Assembly (NCBI GenBank): GCA_050699055.1
Contig: JBOHCT010000013.1
Coordinates: 1-38,064, forward strand
Direction of reading: 5' to 3'
Origin: JBOHCT01 sp050699055
GTDB taxonomy: Bacteria > Actinomycetota > Actinomycetes > Streptosporangiales > JBOHCT01
DNA length: 38,064 nucleotides
Part shown: in pieces, positions 15,582-23,887 of the stretch
Position numbering within the stretch: position 1 is the stretch's first letter
Layout: each line of letters begins with the position of its first letter
Position numbers and translations under genes: made by a program
The notes under the pieces: generated by a model
What the model saw: the letters and a program-made list of their open reading frames with translations, nothing else
The model's database searches: none
Told to the model about the DNA's origin: nothing

Positions 15582-16693
15582 AACTCCGCGAGCTCGTGCT
15601 CGCCGTGGATGCGGCCTTTGGTCTCGGTCAGCGGCCGGCCGCTGCCGCCCCACCGGAGCTGGATGAGCTCGGCCGCGATCGCGACAGCGGTCTCCTCGGG
15701 GGTACGGGCGCCCAGGTCGAGACCGATCGGAGCACGCAGCCTCGCCATCGATTCGTCGCTGACCCCCTGCTCGCGCAGCTCGGCGACGCGTTCGTCGTGG
15801 GTGCGCCGGTTGCCCATCGCGCCGATGTAGCCGGCCTTCGTCCGCAGCGCGACCTCGAGCAGGGGCACGTCGAACTTCGGGTCGTGGGTCAGCACGCAGA
15901 TCGCCGTGCGCTCGTCGACGTCGGTTCCCTGGAGGAAGCGGTGCGGCCACTCGACGACGACCTCGTCGGCCTCGGGGAACCGCTTGGGCGTCGCGAACAC
16001 GCCGCGGGCGTCGCAGACTGTCACGTGGTAGCCGAGAAACTTGCCGACGCGCGCGACAGCGGCCGCGAAGTCGATCGCCCCGAACACGAGCATCCGCGGC
16101 GGCGGCGCGAACGCGTCGACGAAGACCATGAGGTCCTCCATCCGCCGCTCGCCGTGCGGACCATAGTGGCGCTGCCCCGTGACGCCCTGCACCAACATGC
16201 CGCGCGCGTCGTCGATCACCGCGGCGTCGAGGCCTTCCGCGCCGAGCGATCCGGACGTGCGATCCGGCCAGGCGACGAGCCGGGCACCGACGGGACCCGA
16301 GCCGTCGATCACCGTGGCGACAGCTACCGGCTCCTTGCGGTCGATCGACGCGGCGACGTCCGCGAGCTCGGGAAAGCCCTCCCTGTCGACCGGCTCGACG
16401 AACACGTGGATGATGCCGCCGCAGGTGAGCCCGACGGCGAACGCGTCGTTATCGCTGATCCCGTACTTCTCCAGCGTCGGCTCGCCGGTCTGGATGGCCT
16501 GCTGAGCGACCTCGTACACCGCGCCCTCGACGCAGCCGCCGGACACGCTGCCGACGACCTCGCCGCCGCCCGACACCGCCATGGCCGCGCCGGGACCGCG
16601 GGGCGCACTGCGGAACGTGCCCACGACCGTGGCGAGCCCGAACCTCTCGCCGGACGAGTACCACTTCAGGACGGGATCAAGTACGTCACGCAC
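15578..16693 (-). CDS. XdhC/CoxF-family molybdenum hydroxylase maturation factor
   Basis: A 371-residue two-domain XdhC protein. The N-terminal XdhC/CoxI domain has SAPRGPGAAMAV and GSVSGGCVEGAVYE with Cys54, used in the family to hold sulfurated molybdenum cofactor. The C-terminal domain is Rossmann-like, with RMLVFGAIDFAAAVARVGKFLGY, VCDARGVFATPKRFPEAD and GYIGAMGNRRTHDERV. These proteins insert the sulfurated cofactor into xanthine-dehydrogenase-family enzymes. GTG 16693 overlaps the upstream VWA gene by 8 bp, and the stop overlaps the mocA-like start, so the genes are translationally coupled. No hydroxylase subunit genes are in view. Confidence 0.9.
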   Translation of the reverse strand: MRDVLDPVLKWYSSGERFGLATVVGTFRSAPRGPGAAMAVSGGGEVVGSVSGGCVEGAVYEVAQQAIQTGEPTLEKYGISDNDAFAVGLTCGGIIHVFVEPVDREGFPELADVAASIDRKEPVAVATVIDGSGPVGARLVAWPDRTSGSLGAEGLDAAVIDDARGMLVQGVTGQRHYGPHGERRMEDLMVFVDAFAPPPRMLVFGAIDFAAAVARVGKFLGYHVTVCDARGVFATPKRFPEADEVVVEWPHRFLQGTDVDERTAICVLTHDPKFDVPLLEVALRTKAGYIGAMGNRRTHDERVAELREQGVSDESMARLRAPIGLDLGARTPEETAVAIAAELIQLRWGGSGRPLTETKGRIHGEHELAEL

Positions 16694-17789
16694 GGCCGAT
16701 CACCTTCGCAAGTTCCTCCAGGGCACCCAGGCTGTGCCCCTCTACAAACTCGTCAACGTACGGCAGGGCCGCGCGCATGCCCGCGGTCAGGGGTTCGTAG
16801 CCGGGTTGGGCCTTGTGCGGGTTGGTCCAGACGACCCGGTGGGCGAGCCGGTGCAGCCGCGCCATCTGGTCGCCCAACACTCCAGCGTCACCGCGTTCCC
16901 AACCGTCGGAGGCGATGACGACGATCGCGCCGCGCGCCAGCCCGCGCTGTCCCCACAGGTCGAGGAACGCCTTGAGCTCCTCGCCCAGGCGGGTGCCGCC
17001 ACTCCAGTCCGGGATCAGTGCGGACGCCCCCACCATGGCGGTGTCGGCGTCGCGGTGCCGCAGCTCGCGGGTCAAGCGGGTGAGGCGGGTCCCGATGCTG
17101 AAGACCTCGGTGCTGGTCGGCCGCGCGCGGACCGCCGCGTGGGCGAAGCGCAGCAGCGCGTCGGCGTACGGCGCCATGGAGCCGCTGATGTCGACGAGGA
17201 GGACCACCCGGCGGGGACGCCGGCGATGTGCCCTGTGATGCAGGCGAGCCGGTTCGCCGCCGCGGCGGACCATCGCACGTACGGTGCGATGCGGGTCGAG
17301 GCGCCCCCGGTGCGCGGGCCGGAAACGCCGGGACCGCCGCAGCGCGACGCTCGTGTCGAGCAGGGCGAGCAGCCGGCGCAGCTCGGCACGCTCGATCTCG
17401 GACAGCCGCGAGACATCGCGCTCGCGTAGCACCTCGACGTCACTCGCGGCGGCGGCCTGCGCGGTCCTGTCATCCTCGCCGTCCTCGACGTCGCCTCCGC
17501 CCTCGGCGGCGAGATGGACCGTACGCTGGATGACCTGTGCCGGCGGACGCCGACGCAGGTCGACGCGCTTGCCGGAGAAGTACGCGGCGAAGGCGCGATC
17601 GTAGCGCCGGAGATCATCGGGGCCCGCGCACAGGGTGAGCCGGCCGGCCCAGTAGACGTCGCGCTCGTGCAGCACGTCGAGGTGGTCGAGAGCGACCACC
17701 ATCATCTGCACGCGTTCGGGACTGGCGTCGACACCAGCGGCGCGCAGGGTCCGCGCGAAGCCGACCATCGTCGCCGTGACGTCGCGCAT
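16686..17789 (-). CDS. VWA-domain CoxE-like protein
   Basis: A 367-residue CoxE-family protein with a C-terminal von Willebrand A domain. The metal-ion site DISGSMAPYADALL starts at residue 200, followed by SGGTRLGEEL and VIASDGWERGD. The arginine/histidine-rich linker (about 150-195) precedes the domain and the N-terminal 90 residues are the CoxE-specific helical part. CoxE works with the MoxR-type ATPase CoxD in activating the Mo/Cu or Mo centre of CO-dehydrogenase-type enzymes. It starts 1 bp after the MoxR stop and overlaps xdhC by 8 bp, so the three act as one transcription unit. Confidence 0.9.
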   Translation of the reverse strand: MRDVTATMVGFARTLRAAGVDASPERVQMMVVALDHLDVLHERDVYWAGRLTLCAGPDDLRRYDRAFAAYFSGKRVDLRRRPPAQVIQRTVHLAAEGGGDVEDGEDDRTAQAAAASDVEVLRERDVSRLSEIERAELRRLLALLDTSVALRRSRRFRPAHRGRLDPHRTVRAMVRRGGEPARLHHRAHRRRPRRVVLLVDISGSMAPYADALLRFAHAAVRARPTSTEVFSIGTRLTRLTRELRHRDADTAMVGASALIPDWSGGTRLGEELKAFLDLWGQRGLARGAIVVIASDGWERGDAGVLGDQMARLHRLAHRVVWTNPHKAQPGYEPLTAGMRAALPYVDEFVEGHSLGALEELAKVIGRA

Positions 17790-17790
17790 C

Positions 17791-18729
17791 TCAGCTCCTG
17801 CCTGGGGTCCCGTCTGCGGCCCCGTCGGAGGAGACGATCGACGCGAGTCCTTGGCGGCGCACCCGCTCTTGGTCCTCGTGGTACTTCAGGACCGCGCCTA
17901 GCGTGACGGCCGCGGTATCCGGGTCCAGCTCCCGTGCGCCGAGGGCGACGAGCGCCTCCGTCCAGTCGATGGACTCGGCGACGCCCGGGGGCTTGAGCAG
18001 GTCTTGGGTACGCAGCGCCTGGGCGGCGCCCGCGACCTCGCTCGCCAGCCGGTCGCTGGCCGAGGGGAGCCGACGCCTGATGATCGCGACCTCGCGCTCG
18101 AACCCGGGGTGCTCCAGCCAGTGGTAGAGGCAGCGACGCTTGAGCGCGTCGTGGACCTCGCGTGTCCGGTTCGATGTGACGACCACGACAGGAGGGGTTT
18201 CGGCGCGGATCGTGCCGATCTCGGGTACCGAGATCGTGAAGTCGGACAGCACCTCGAGGAGGAACGCCTCGAACTCGTCATCGGCACGGTCGATCTCGTC
18301 CACGAGCAGCACGCTCGGCACGGTCTCCAGCGCCTGGAGCAACGGTCTGGCGACGAGGAACCGACGATCGTACAGCTCTGCCTCGAGCCGGTCGACGTCG
18401 GTGACGCCGGCCGCCTCCGCGGCGCGAAGATGCAGCAGCTGACGGGGGAAGTCCCAGTCGTACAGGGCCTGCGCGGCGTCGAGGCCCTCGTAGCACTGCA
18501 GGCGGATCAGCGGGGCGGACAACGCGTCGGCGAGGGTCTTGGCGAGCTCGGTCTTGCCGACGCCGGCCTCCCCTTCGAGGAACAGCGGACGGCGCATCCG
18601 CAGAGCGAGGTAGCAGGCGGTCGCGAGGCCGTCGTCGGCGAGATACGCGTGTCGTTCGAGGAGTGCGGAGAGCGCGTGTGGAGAGTCGATATCATACGCC
18701 CTCAGCGAGCCGTCACCTGTATACGCCAC
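17791..18729 (-). CDS. MoxR/CoxD-type AAA+ ATPase
   Basis: A 312-residue AAA+ ATPase of the MoxR family. Walker A GEAGVGKT is at 53-60, Walker B LLVDEID at 141-147, sensor 1 in VVVTSNRTREV, and the arginine-finger segment KRRCLYHWLEHPGF. DYLADDG-like N-terminal elements (HAYLADDGLATACYLALRM) point to the CoxD subgroup, which acts as a metal-centre chaperone with CoxE. GTG 18729 has only a poorly spaced GAAGG upstream, so the start is uncertain by a few codons. It is the first gene of the minus-strand maturation set, with a perfect inverted repeat 57 bp upstream. Confidence 0.9.
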   Translation of the reverse strand: MAYTGDGSLRAYDIDSPHALSALLERHAYLADDGLATACYLALRMRRPLFLEGEAGVGKTELAKTLADALSAPLIRLQCYEGLDAAQALYDWDFPRQLLHLRAAEAAGVTDVDRLEAELYDRRFLVARPLLQALETVPSVLLVDEIDRADDEFEAFLLEVLSDFTISVPEIGTIRAETPPVVVVTSNRTREVHDALKRRCLYHWLEHPGFEREVAIIRRRLPSASDRLASEVAGAAQALRTQDLLKPPGVAESIDWTEALVALGARELDPDTAAVTLGAVLKYHEDQERVRRQGLASIVSSDGAADGTPGRS

Positions 18730-18785
18730 GCCTTCAGGCTAGTTGATCCAGCCTTTGCTCCCTCGACGCCCCTACCGCCCACTAA

Positions 18786-18851
18786 CCGCCGATCTTGAAG
18801 ATATTGACCTCTCCTGAGCGGCTGAGACAGCAATATCTTCAAGATCGGCGG
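18786..18851. repeat. Perfect 21-bp inverted repeat between the his operon and the MoxR operon
   Basis: Arms 18786-18806 and 18831-18851 are exact reverse complements around a 24-bp spacer. Each arm itself contains a smaller palindrome (ATCTTGAAGAT), and the arms are A+T-richer than the surrounding DNA. It lies 29 bp past the stop of the PH-domain gene and 56 bp before the MoxR start, both minus strand. It could be a bidirectional terminator, a large operator, or a MITE-like insertion; no T-tract follows. Confidence 0.85.
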
Positions 18852-18880
18852 GAACGAGGGGGCGAGGAGGGGGCCGGAGG

Positions 18881-19327
18881 CTACTCGCCGGGCTCGTGGG
18901 CGCTGCGCTCGTCGAGTAGCGTTCGCAGCTCGGCGAGGGCCCTGCGGGCCCGCGCACCGTCCGACGCCTGGATCCCCATCACCGCCAGCACCGACCCGTC
19001 CGCGAGGTCGAACGTCGGCCACGAGGCGCCGACCTCCATACTGACGCCGATCACCTCCGCCCACTCGAGTCGTCGCGAGGAGGCGATGTTCACGACCGTG
19101 AGCCCCCGCTCGTCGGCGGTGAGCCGGCAGCGGCCGACCATCCGCAGGCCCGCGGCGACGAGAACGCAGATCACCACGAAGAGCGCCCGCATCGCGAGCG
19201 ACACGGTGGGCGGCACGGTCGTGGCGAACACGCCTCCGAAGGCGAGGACCGCCAGGGCGAACGCGTACGGCACGAGCCGCCCGAGCAGCGGACGCCACAC
19301 GACAGGAAGCCGACGCTGGGTGCTCAC
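18881..19327 (-). CDS. PH-domain membrane protein
   Basis: A 148-residue protein with two membrane helices (about residues 18-38 and 45-63), then a bacterial PH-like domain: CRLTADERGLTVVNIASSRRLEWAEVIGVSMEVGASWPTFDLADG followed in the sequence by a C-terminal helix. This is the small actinobacterial bPH protein commonly found next to hisG. Its function is unknown. GTG 19327 overlaps the hisG stop as GTGA, so it is translated with hisG. It ends the core-metabolism run; an inverted repeat follows. Confidence 0.85.
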   Translation of the reverse strand: MSTQRRLPVVWRPLLGRLVPYAFALAVLAFGGVFATTVPPTVSLAMRALFVVICVLVAAGLRMVGRCRLTADERGLTVVNIASSRRLEWAEVIGVSMEVGASWPTFDLADGSVLAVMGIQASDGARARRALAELRTLLDERSAHEPGE

Positions 19328-20196
19328 TCCACGATCTTCGAGATCGGCAGCTCCAGGATGTCGCGGGCCCCGGCCGCCTTCAGCGCGGGAATGAGCGTGT
19401 TGATGCCCTGCTTGGGCACGACGCTGCCGACCGCGTGCTCCCCGTTCGCCAGCGAGGTCACGGTCGGCGAGCCCATCGAGGGCAGCACGCCGAGCACCGA
19501 GCCGAGCTGGGCGTCGGAGACGTTGAGCATGAGGTACACGCTGCCGCGCGCCCGGATCGCGCTCCCGAGTAGTAGGGCGATGTCGCGCATGGCCGCGCGC
19601 TTGCTCTCGTCCGCGTACGCCTCCGGGCTCGCCACCAGCTCGGTGCGGCTCGTCAGCAGCGTCTCGACGACCTTCAGCCCGTGCGCGCGCAGGCTCGAAC
19701 CTGTCTCCGTGACGTCGACGACGGCGTCCACGATGTCGGGGACCTTGGCCTCTGTCGCGCCGTACGACGGGACGATGACGGCCCGCGTCCCCACCTTGTC
19801 GAAGTACGCACGGGCCAGGCCCGGGTACTCCGTGGAGACCCGGACCCCGTCGGGAAGCTCGTCGCCCCGCTCGGCCGGGTGGTCACGCGGGACCGCGAGC
19901 ACGACGCGTACCGGGCGCGAGGTGGCCTTGGAGTACTCGAGCTCCGCGAAGCTCACGACGTCCGCCCCGGTTTCCGCGATCCAGTCGCGGCCGGTGATGC
20001 CGAGATCGAACAGCCCCTGCTGGAGGTACTGAGGAATCTCCTGGGGCCGGAGGAAACGCACGCGCTCGATCCGCGGGTCGTCGATCGTCGCGTGGTAGTC
20101 GCGGTCGGACCCCCGGCGCACCGCGAGGTCCGCCGCCTCGAACAGGTCGAGCGTCGCGCGTTCGAGCGAACCTTTCGGCAGGACCAGCGACAGCAC
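19324..20196 (-). CDS. hisG: ATP phosphoribosyltransferase, long form
   Basis: HisG joins ATP with phosphoribosyl pyrophosphate in the first, histidine-inhibited step of histidine synthesis. The 290-residue protein is the long form with the C-terminal ACT-like regulatory domain (about residues 210-290), so it should not need HisZ. Family motifs are LPKGSLERATLDLFEAADL at the start, LFDLGITGRDWI, and the PRPP loop VVDVTETGSSLRAHGL. I chose GTG 20196 because GAAAGG lies 6 nt upstream; TTG 20202 is too close to it. In many actinomycetes hisE sits between ribH and hisG; here only 82 bp separate them and no hisE is present. It overlaps the PH-domain gene. Confidence 0.92.
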   Translation of the reverse strand: MLSLVLPKGSLERATLDLFEAADLAVRRGSDRDYHATIDDPRIERVRFLRPQEIPQYLQQGLFDLGITGRDWIAETGADVVSFAELEYSKATSRPVRVVLAVPRDHPAERGDELPDGVRVSTEYPGLARAYFDKVGTRAVIVPSYGATEAKVPDIVDAVVDVTETGSSLRAHGLKVVETLLTSRTELVASPEAYADESKRAAMRDIALLLGSAIRARGSVYLMLNVSDAQLGSVLGVLPSMGSPTVTSLANGEHAVGSVVPKQGINTLIPALKAAGARDILELPISKIVE

Positions 20197-20278
20197 GAGC
20201 AACCTTTCACAAGTGGAGGGACGTGGAGCGGGCATCCGGTCCGGCGCCCGCGAGATGGCAGCGGTTCGCTGGGCGCGT

Positions 20279-20773
20279 CTACCGATGGACGCGCTGGCCG
20301 GGACGATGTCGAAGCTCGCGCAGCACCAGCGCGGTGTCCAGCGCCGCCACGGTCGCCTCCCATCCCTTGTCCTCGCGGCTGTCGGGCAGGCCACATCGCT
20401 CGAGGGCCTGTTCCAACGTGTCACAGGTTAGGACACCGTTGGCGACCGGCGTGCGCTCATCCAGCGATACGCGGGTGAGGCCGGCGGTCACCGCGTCGCA
20501 GACGTACGCGAAGTGCGGGGTCCCGCCGCGGATCACCGCCCCCAGGCACACCACCGCGTCCAGATCGCGGGCCAGTTGCTGGGCGACAACGGCGAGCTCG
20601 ATCGCACCCGCGACCCGGACGGCGACGGGCTCACCGACGCCGCAGCTCGCCGCCGCCTCCCGGGACCGGGCGAGCAGCCTGTCGGTGACGCGGGCGTGCC
20701 ACCGGGTCGCGGCGACACCGAGACGGAGCCCCGCCGCGTCGACGACCTCCAGGCCCGGCTTCCCCTCTCTCAC
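20279..20773 (-). CDS. ribH: 6,7-dimethyl-8-ribityllumazine synthase
   Basis: Lumazine synthase condenses 5-amino-6-ribitylaminouracil with dihydroxybutanone phosphate, the penultimate riboflavin step, usually as a hollow pentamer or 60-mer. The 164-residue protein has the signature GAVIRGGTPHFAYVCDAV with the catalytic histidine, and the phosphate-binding TPVANGVLTCDTLEQAL. GTG 20773 overlaps the ribBA stop as GTGA, giving a normal N terminus; in-frame GTG 20782 would extend it by three residues. It is the last of four overlapping rib genes under FMN riboswitch control. Confidence 0.94.
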   Translation of the reverse strand: MREGKPGLEVVDAAGLRLGVAATRWHARVTDRLLARSREAAASCGVGEPVAVRVAGAIELAVVAQQLARDLDAVVCLGAVIRGGTPHFAYVCDAVTAGLTRVSLDERTPVANGVLTCDTLEQALERCGLPDSREDKGWEATVAALDTALVLRELRHRPGQRVHR

Positions 20774-22065
20774 CACGCACACCCAGCGATGGGCTCGTCG
20801 GCGGGCGGCGTTCGGTCGGCGCTGGGTCCCGTGGCCCGCTCGTCAGCCGGCAGACCGGGGATGTCGTGGCCCATCCTGTCGCGCTTGGTCCGTAGGTAAC
20901 GAATGTTGTGATCGGTCGTCGCGACGGGCAGCGGCTCCCTGCCGACCACTCGGATGCCGCATTCCTCGAGCCTGGACACCTTCGCCGGGTTGTTCGTGAG
21001 CAGCCTCGTGGACCGGACGCCGAGATCGTCCAGTATGTGCGCGCCGACCGCGTAGTCGCGGGCGTCGGCCGGCAGGCCGAGGAGCAGGTTCGCCTCCACC
21101 GTGTCCGCGCCGCTGTCCTGGAGCTCGTACGCCCGCAGCTTGTGCAGCAGACCGATCCCGCGGCCCTCGTGTCCGCGCAGGTAGACGACGACACCGCGGC
21201 CCTCCCTCGCGATCACGGCCATCGCGCGGTCGAGCTGGGCACCGCAGTCGCAGCGCTGCGAACCGAGCACGTCTCCGGTCAGGCATTCGGAGTGGACACG
21301 TACGAGCAGGTCCTCGCCATCACGGATGCCCCCGAGGACGAGGGCGACGTGCTCGGTGCCGTCGATGGTCCCGGCGTACCCCACCGCGCGCCACGTACCG
21401 TAACGAGTGGGGATGTCGGTCTCGACGACCCGCCGCACGAGGGACTCCCGCCGCCGTCGGTACGCGACCAGGTCGGCGATGGACACGAGGACGAAGCCGT
21501 GCTCGTCGGCGAACGCCCGAAGGTCAGGCAGGCGTTTCATCGTGCCGTCGTCGTTGACGAGCTCGCAGATGACGCCGGCCCGCGCCGTACCGGCGAGCCG
21601 GGCGAGGTCGACGGCCGCCTCGGTGTGGCCCGGCCGCCGCAGCACCCCGCCTTCGGCGTAGCGCAGCGGGAACACGTGTCCCGGGCGGGTGAGATCAGCG
21701 GGCCCGCTCCCCGGGTCGACGAGAGCCCGGATGGTCGCCGTACGGTCGTGGGCGGAGATGCCGGTGGTCGTGCCCGCACGAGCGTCAACGCTGACCGTGA
21801 AGGCGGTACGCAGGTGCTCGGTGTTCTGGCTCGTCATCGGGGGAAGCCCGAGTCGGTCGAGGACGTCGCCCTCCATCGCGACGCAGACAACCCCGCTCGT
21901 GTGTCGGACCATGAACGCGAGCAGCTCAGGTGTCGCGCCGGACGCGGCGAAGATCAGGTCGCCCTCGTTCTCGCGGGCCGCGTCGTCGACGACGACGATC
22001 GGGCGACCCGCCGCGATCTCCTTGACCGCGAGCTCGATCTCGTCGAACATCCCGCTCGTCCTCAC
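20770..22065 (-). CDS. ribBA: Bifunctional 3,4-dihydroxy-2-butanone-4-phosphate synthase / GTP cyclohydrolase II
   Basis: A 431-residue fusion supplying both riboflavin precursors. The N-terminal RibB domain (about 1-200) has DDAARENEGDLIFAA, RHTSGVVCVAM and RPGHVFPLR...GHTEAAVDL. The C-terminal RibA domain (about 205-400) has the zinc site ECLTGDVLGSQRCDCGAQL and the RGHEGRGIGLLHKLRAYELQ catalytic loop, then TNNPAKV. The last 30 residues are a low-complexity Pro/Asp-rich tail. GTG 22065 overlaps the ribE stop as GTGA and has GGAGGG at 7 nt; ATG 22050 is possible. All expected active-site residues that I can see are present in both halves. Confidence 0.95.
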   Translation of the reverse strand: MRTSGMFDEIELAVKEIAAGRPIVVVDDAARENEGDLIFAASGATPELLAFMVRHTSGVVCVAMEGDVLDRLGLPPMTSQNTEHLRTAFTVSVDARAGTTTGISAHDRTATIRALVDPGSGPADLTRPGHVFPLRYAEGGVLRRPGHTEAAVDLARLAGTARAGVICELVNDDGTMKRLPDLRAFADEHGFVLVSIADLVAYRRRRESLVRRVVETDIPTRYGTWRAVGYAGTIDGTEHVALVLGGIRDGEDLLVRVHSECLTGDVLGSQRCDCGAQLDRAMAVIAREGRGVVVYLRGHEGRGIGLLHKLRAYELQDSGADTVEANLLLGLPADARDYAVGAHILDDLGVRSTRLLTNNPAKVSRLEECGIRVVGREPLPVATTDHNIRYLRTKRDRMGHDIPGLPADERATGPSADRTPPADEPIAGCAW

Positions 22066-22748
22066 CGCTGGCCCTCCATTGTCGTGTCCCTCCGGTCGCG
22101 CTCGCCATCTCCCTCGCCCCGCGGCCCCCTCGCACGCATGCCGGCCATTCGGCCGTCGGCCTGGCGCTCCATCAGCTTCTCGACGTACTTAGCGATCACG
22201 TCCACCTCGAGGTTGACGGGGTCTCCCGGCCGCTTGCCGCCGAGCGTGGTCCGGCGCAGTGTCTCCGGGATCAGCCCGACGGAGAACACGCCGTCGGCCG
22301 ACTCCACGACCGTGAGGCTGACCCCGTCGACGGCGATCGAACCCTTGGGTACGACGTAGCCGGTCAGATCGGTGGGGTGGGTGACACGCACGGTCTCCCA
22401 GCCGTCGCCGGGGGCGCGGGTCTCGATCACGCCGGTACCGTCTACGTGCCCCTGCACGAGATGGCCGCCCAGCCGGCCGGCGAGGCTGAGCGGGCGTTCG
22501 AGGTTCACCGGCGAGCCCGCGCGCAGGGCACCGAGCGCGGTACGCGCGAGCGTCTCGCCGATGACGTCGGCGACGAAGTGGCCGTCCCCCACCTCGACGA
22601 CGGTGAGGCACACGCCGTCGACGGCGATGGACGCCCCGGGCCGCAGGTCCGCGAGCACGGATCCGCCCCGCACCGAGAGCAGCGCCCCGTCACCGTTCAG
22701 CTCCCGCGCGGCGACCTCGCCGAGCTCCTCCACGATGCCTGTGAACAT
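22062..22748 (-). CDS. ribE: Riboflavin synthase, alpha subunit
   Basis: Riboflavin synthase dismutates two lumazine molecules to riboflavin and 5-amino-6-ribitylaminouracil. The 228-residue protein has the two lumazine-binding repeats: the first starts MFTGIVEELGEV with VDGVCLTVVEV, the second starts LGGHLVQGHVDGTG with VDGVSLTVVES. About 30 charged residues after EKLMERQADG form an extra tail beyond the usual end. I chose ATG 22748, which overlaps the ribD TGA by one base (TGATG); GTG 22751 is also possible. A GGAGG lies 8 nt upstream inside ribD. Confidence 0.95.
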   Translation of the reverse strand: MFTGIVEELGEVAARELNGDGALLSVRGGSVLADLRPGASIAVDGVCLTVVEVGDGHFVADVIGETLARTALGALRAGSPVNLERPLSLAGRLGGHLVQGHVDGTGVIETRAPGDGWETVRVTHPTDLTGYVVPKGSIAVDGVSLTVVESADGVFSVGLIPETLRRTTLGGKRPGDPVNLEVDVIAKYVEKLMERQADGRMAGMRARGPRGEGDGERDRRDTTMEGQR

Positions 22749-23824
22749 CACGTCACCCTCCGGGCTGTCAGGCGTACGTCCGGTCCCACTCGCACCATCT
22801 CGTCGAGCCGCAGCCGCTGGACGGCGTCGATCGTCGGAGTTCCGGGCCCGGCCAGCGCCGGCGGCGCTCCCCCGCCGATGAGTGCGGGCGCGATGTAGGC
22901 GATCACCCTGTCCACCAGGCCTCGCGCGAGAAAGGCGGCGGCGAGCGTCGGTCCGCCCTCGAGCAGCACTGACACGACCTCACGGGCCCCCAACTCGCTC
23001 AGCAGCGCCGTGAGGTCCAGGCCCCCGCCGGAGCGGGGCAGGCGGGCGACGGAGGCGGCGCCCTCGAGCGGGGTGGTCCGCGCGTCCTCCGCGACCGCGA
23101 TCAGGGTGGGCGCGGAGGCGTTGAGCACCCGCGAAGCCATGGGCGTACGGCCCTCGCTGTCGACGACGACCCGGAGCGGTTGCCGCCGTGCGTCAGGGAC
23201 ACGGGCCGAGAGCTCGGGGTCGTCGTTCAGCAGGGTTCCCGCGCCGACGACGACGGCGTCGGCGGCCGCGCGCAGGCGATGGGCGTCGGCCCGCGCCTCC
23301 GCGCCCGTGATCCACCTGCTCGAACCGTCGGCGGCGGCGACCCGCCCGTCGAGCGACGCGGCGTACTTCCAGGTGACGAACGGACGGCGGAGCCGCACGC
23401 TCGAGAGCCACGCCTCGTTGACGCGCTCAGCCTCGTCCGCGAGGACGCCCAGCTCCACCTCGATCCCGGCCTCGCGCAGCGTGTCGGCACCGCCGCTGGC
23501 GCCGGGGTCGCGTACGGCACAGACGACCCTCCGGAGACCGGCGTGGATGATCTCGTCGGTGCACGGGCCGGTACGGCCCACCCGCCTGCACGGCTCGAGC
23601 GTCACGACGAGGGTCCCGCCGTCCGCGCGCTCCCGGGCCTGAGCGAGGGCGGCTACCTCCGCGTGGGCACCTCCGGCGTACTCGTGGTACCCCTCCCCCA
23701 CGACCGCGTCATGGGTATCCATGATGACGCAGCCGACGACGGGATTGGGGCTGGTCGTCCCGAGGCCGCGGGCTGCCAGTTCGAGCGCGCCGCGCATCGC
23801 GGCGATCTCCGCCTCGCGTGCCAC
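22748..23824 (-). CDS. ribD: Bifunctional riboflavin deaminase/reductase
   Basis: RibD carries out two consecutive riboflavin steps: deamination of the pyrimidine, then reduction of its ribosyl side chain. The 358-residue protein has the zinc deaminase domain (about 1-145) with TSPNPVVGCVI, GGAHAEVAAL and TLEPCRRVGRTGPC. The canonical second histidine region is RRVGRTG here. The C-terminal reductase domain has WKYAASLDGRVA, WITGAEARADAHRLR and VLLEGGPTLAAAFL. GTG 23824 follows GGGAGGAGG. The start codon and its ribosome-binding region lie within a hairpin (23823-23852) below the FMN riboswitch, which suggests translation control. Confidence 0.94.
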   Translation of the reverse strand: MAREAEIAAMRGALELAARGLGTTSPNPVVGCVIMDTHDAVVGEGYHEYAGGAHAEVAALAQARERADGGTLVVTLEPCRRVGRTGPCTDEIIHAGLRRVVCAVRDPGASGGADTLREAGIEVELGVLADEAERVNEAWLSSVRLRRPFVTWKYAASLDGRVAAADGSSRWITGAEARADAHRLRAAADAVVVGAGTLLNDDPELSARVPDARRQPLRVVVDSEGRTPMASRVLNASAPTLIAVAEDARTTPLEGAASVARLPRSGGGLDLTALLSELGAREVVSVLLEGGPTLAAAFLARGLVDRVIAYIAPALIGGGAPPALAGPGTPTIDAVQRLRLDEMVRVGPDVRLTARRVT

Positions 23825-23887
23825 CCCGGGCCTCCTCCCTCGGCTCCGGGGTGTGGAGACGGCGGCCGCTGCGCCGCCTCATGTCTC
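23823..23887 (-). promoter_or_regulatory. Expression platform of the FMN riboswitch (two hairpins)
   Basis: Directly below the aptamer, arms 23856-23866 and 23873-23887 form a stem of GGCGGC/GCCGCC extended by GAGAC/GTCTC across a small bulge. A second hairpin pairs 23823-23829 with 23846-23852, places the purine-rich ribosome-binding sequence in its loop and takes in the GTG start of ribD. There is no T-tract. The pattern fits control by hiding the ribD start region, possibly together with termination at the first hairpin. Confidence 0.6.

Noticed and set aside
13472..16918. A 1148-codon open frame on the plus strand across the FAD oxidoreductase, SRPBCC, MocA-like and XdhC genes
   Set aside because: Very rich in Arg/Pro/Gly, has no family motif, and overlaps four recognisable genes on both strands.
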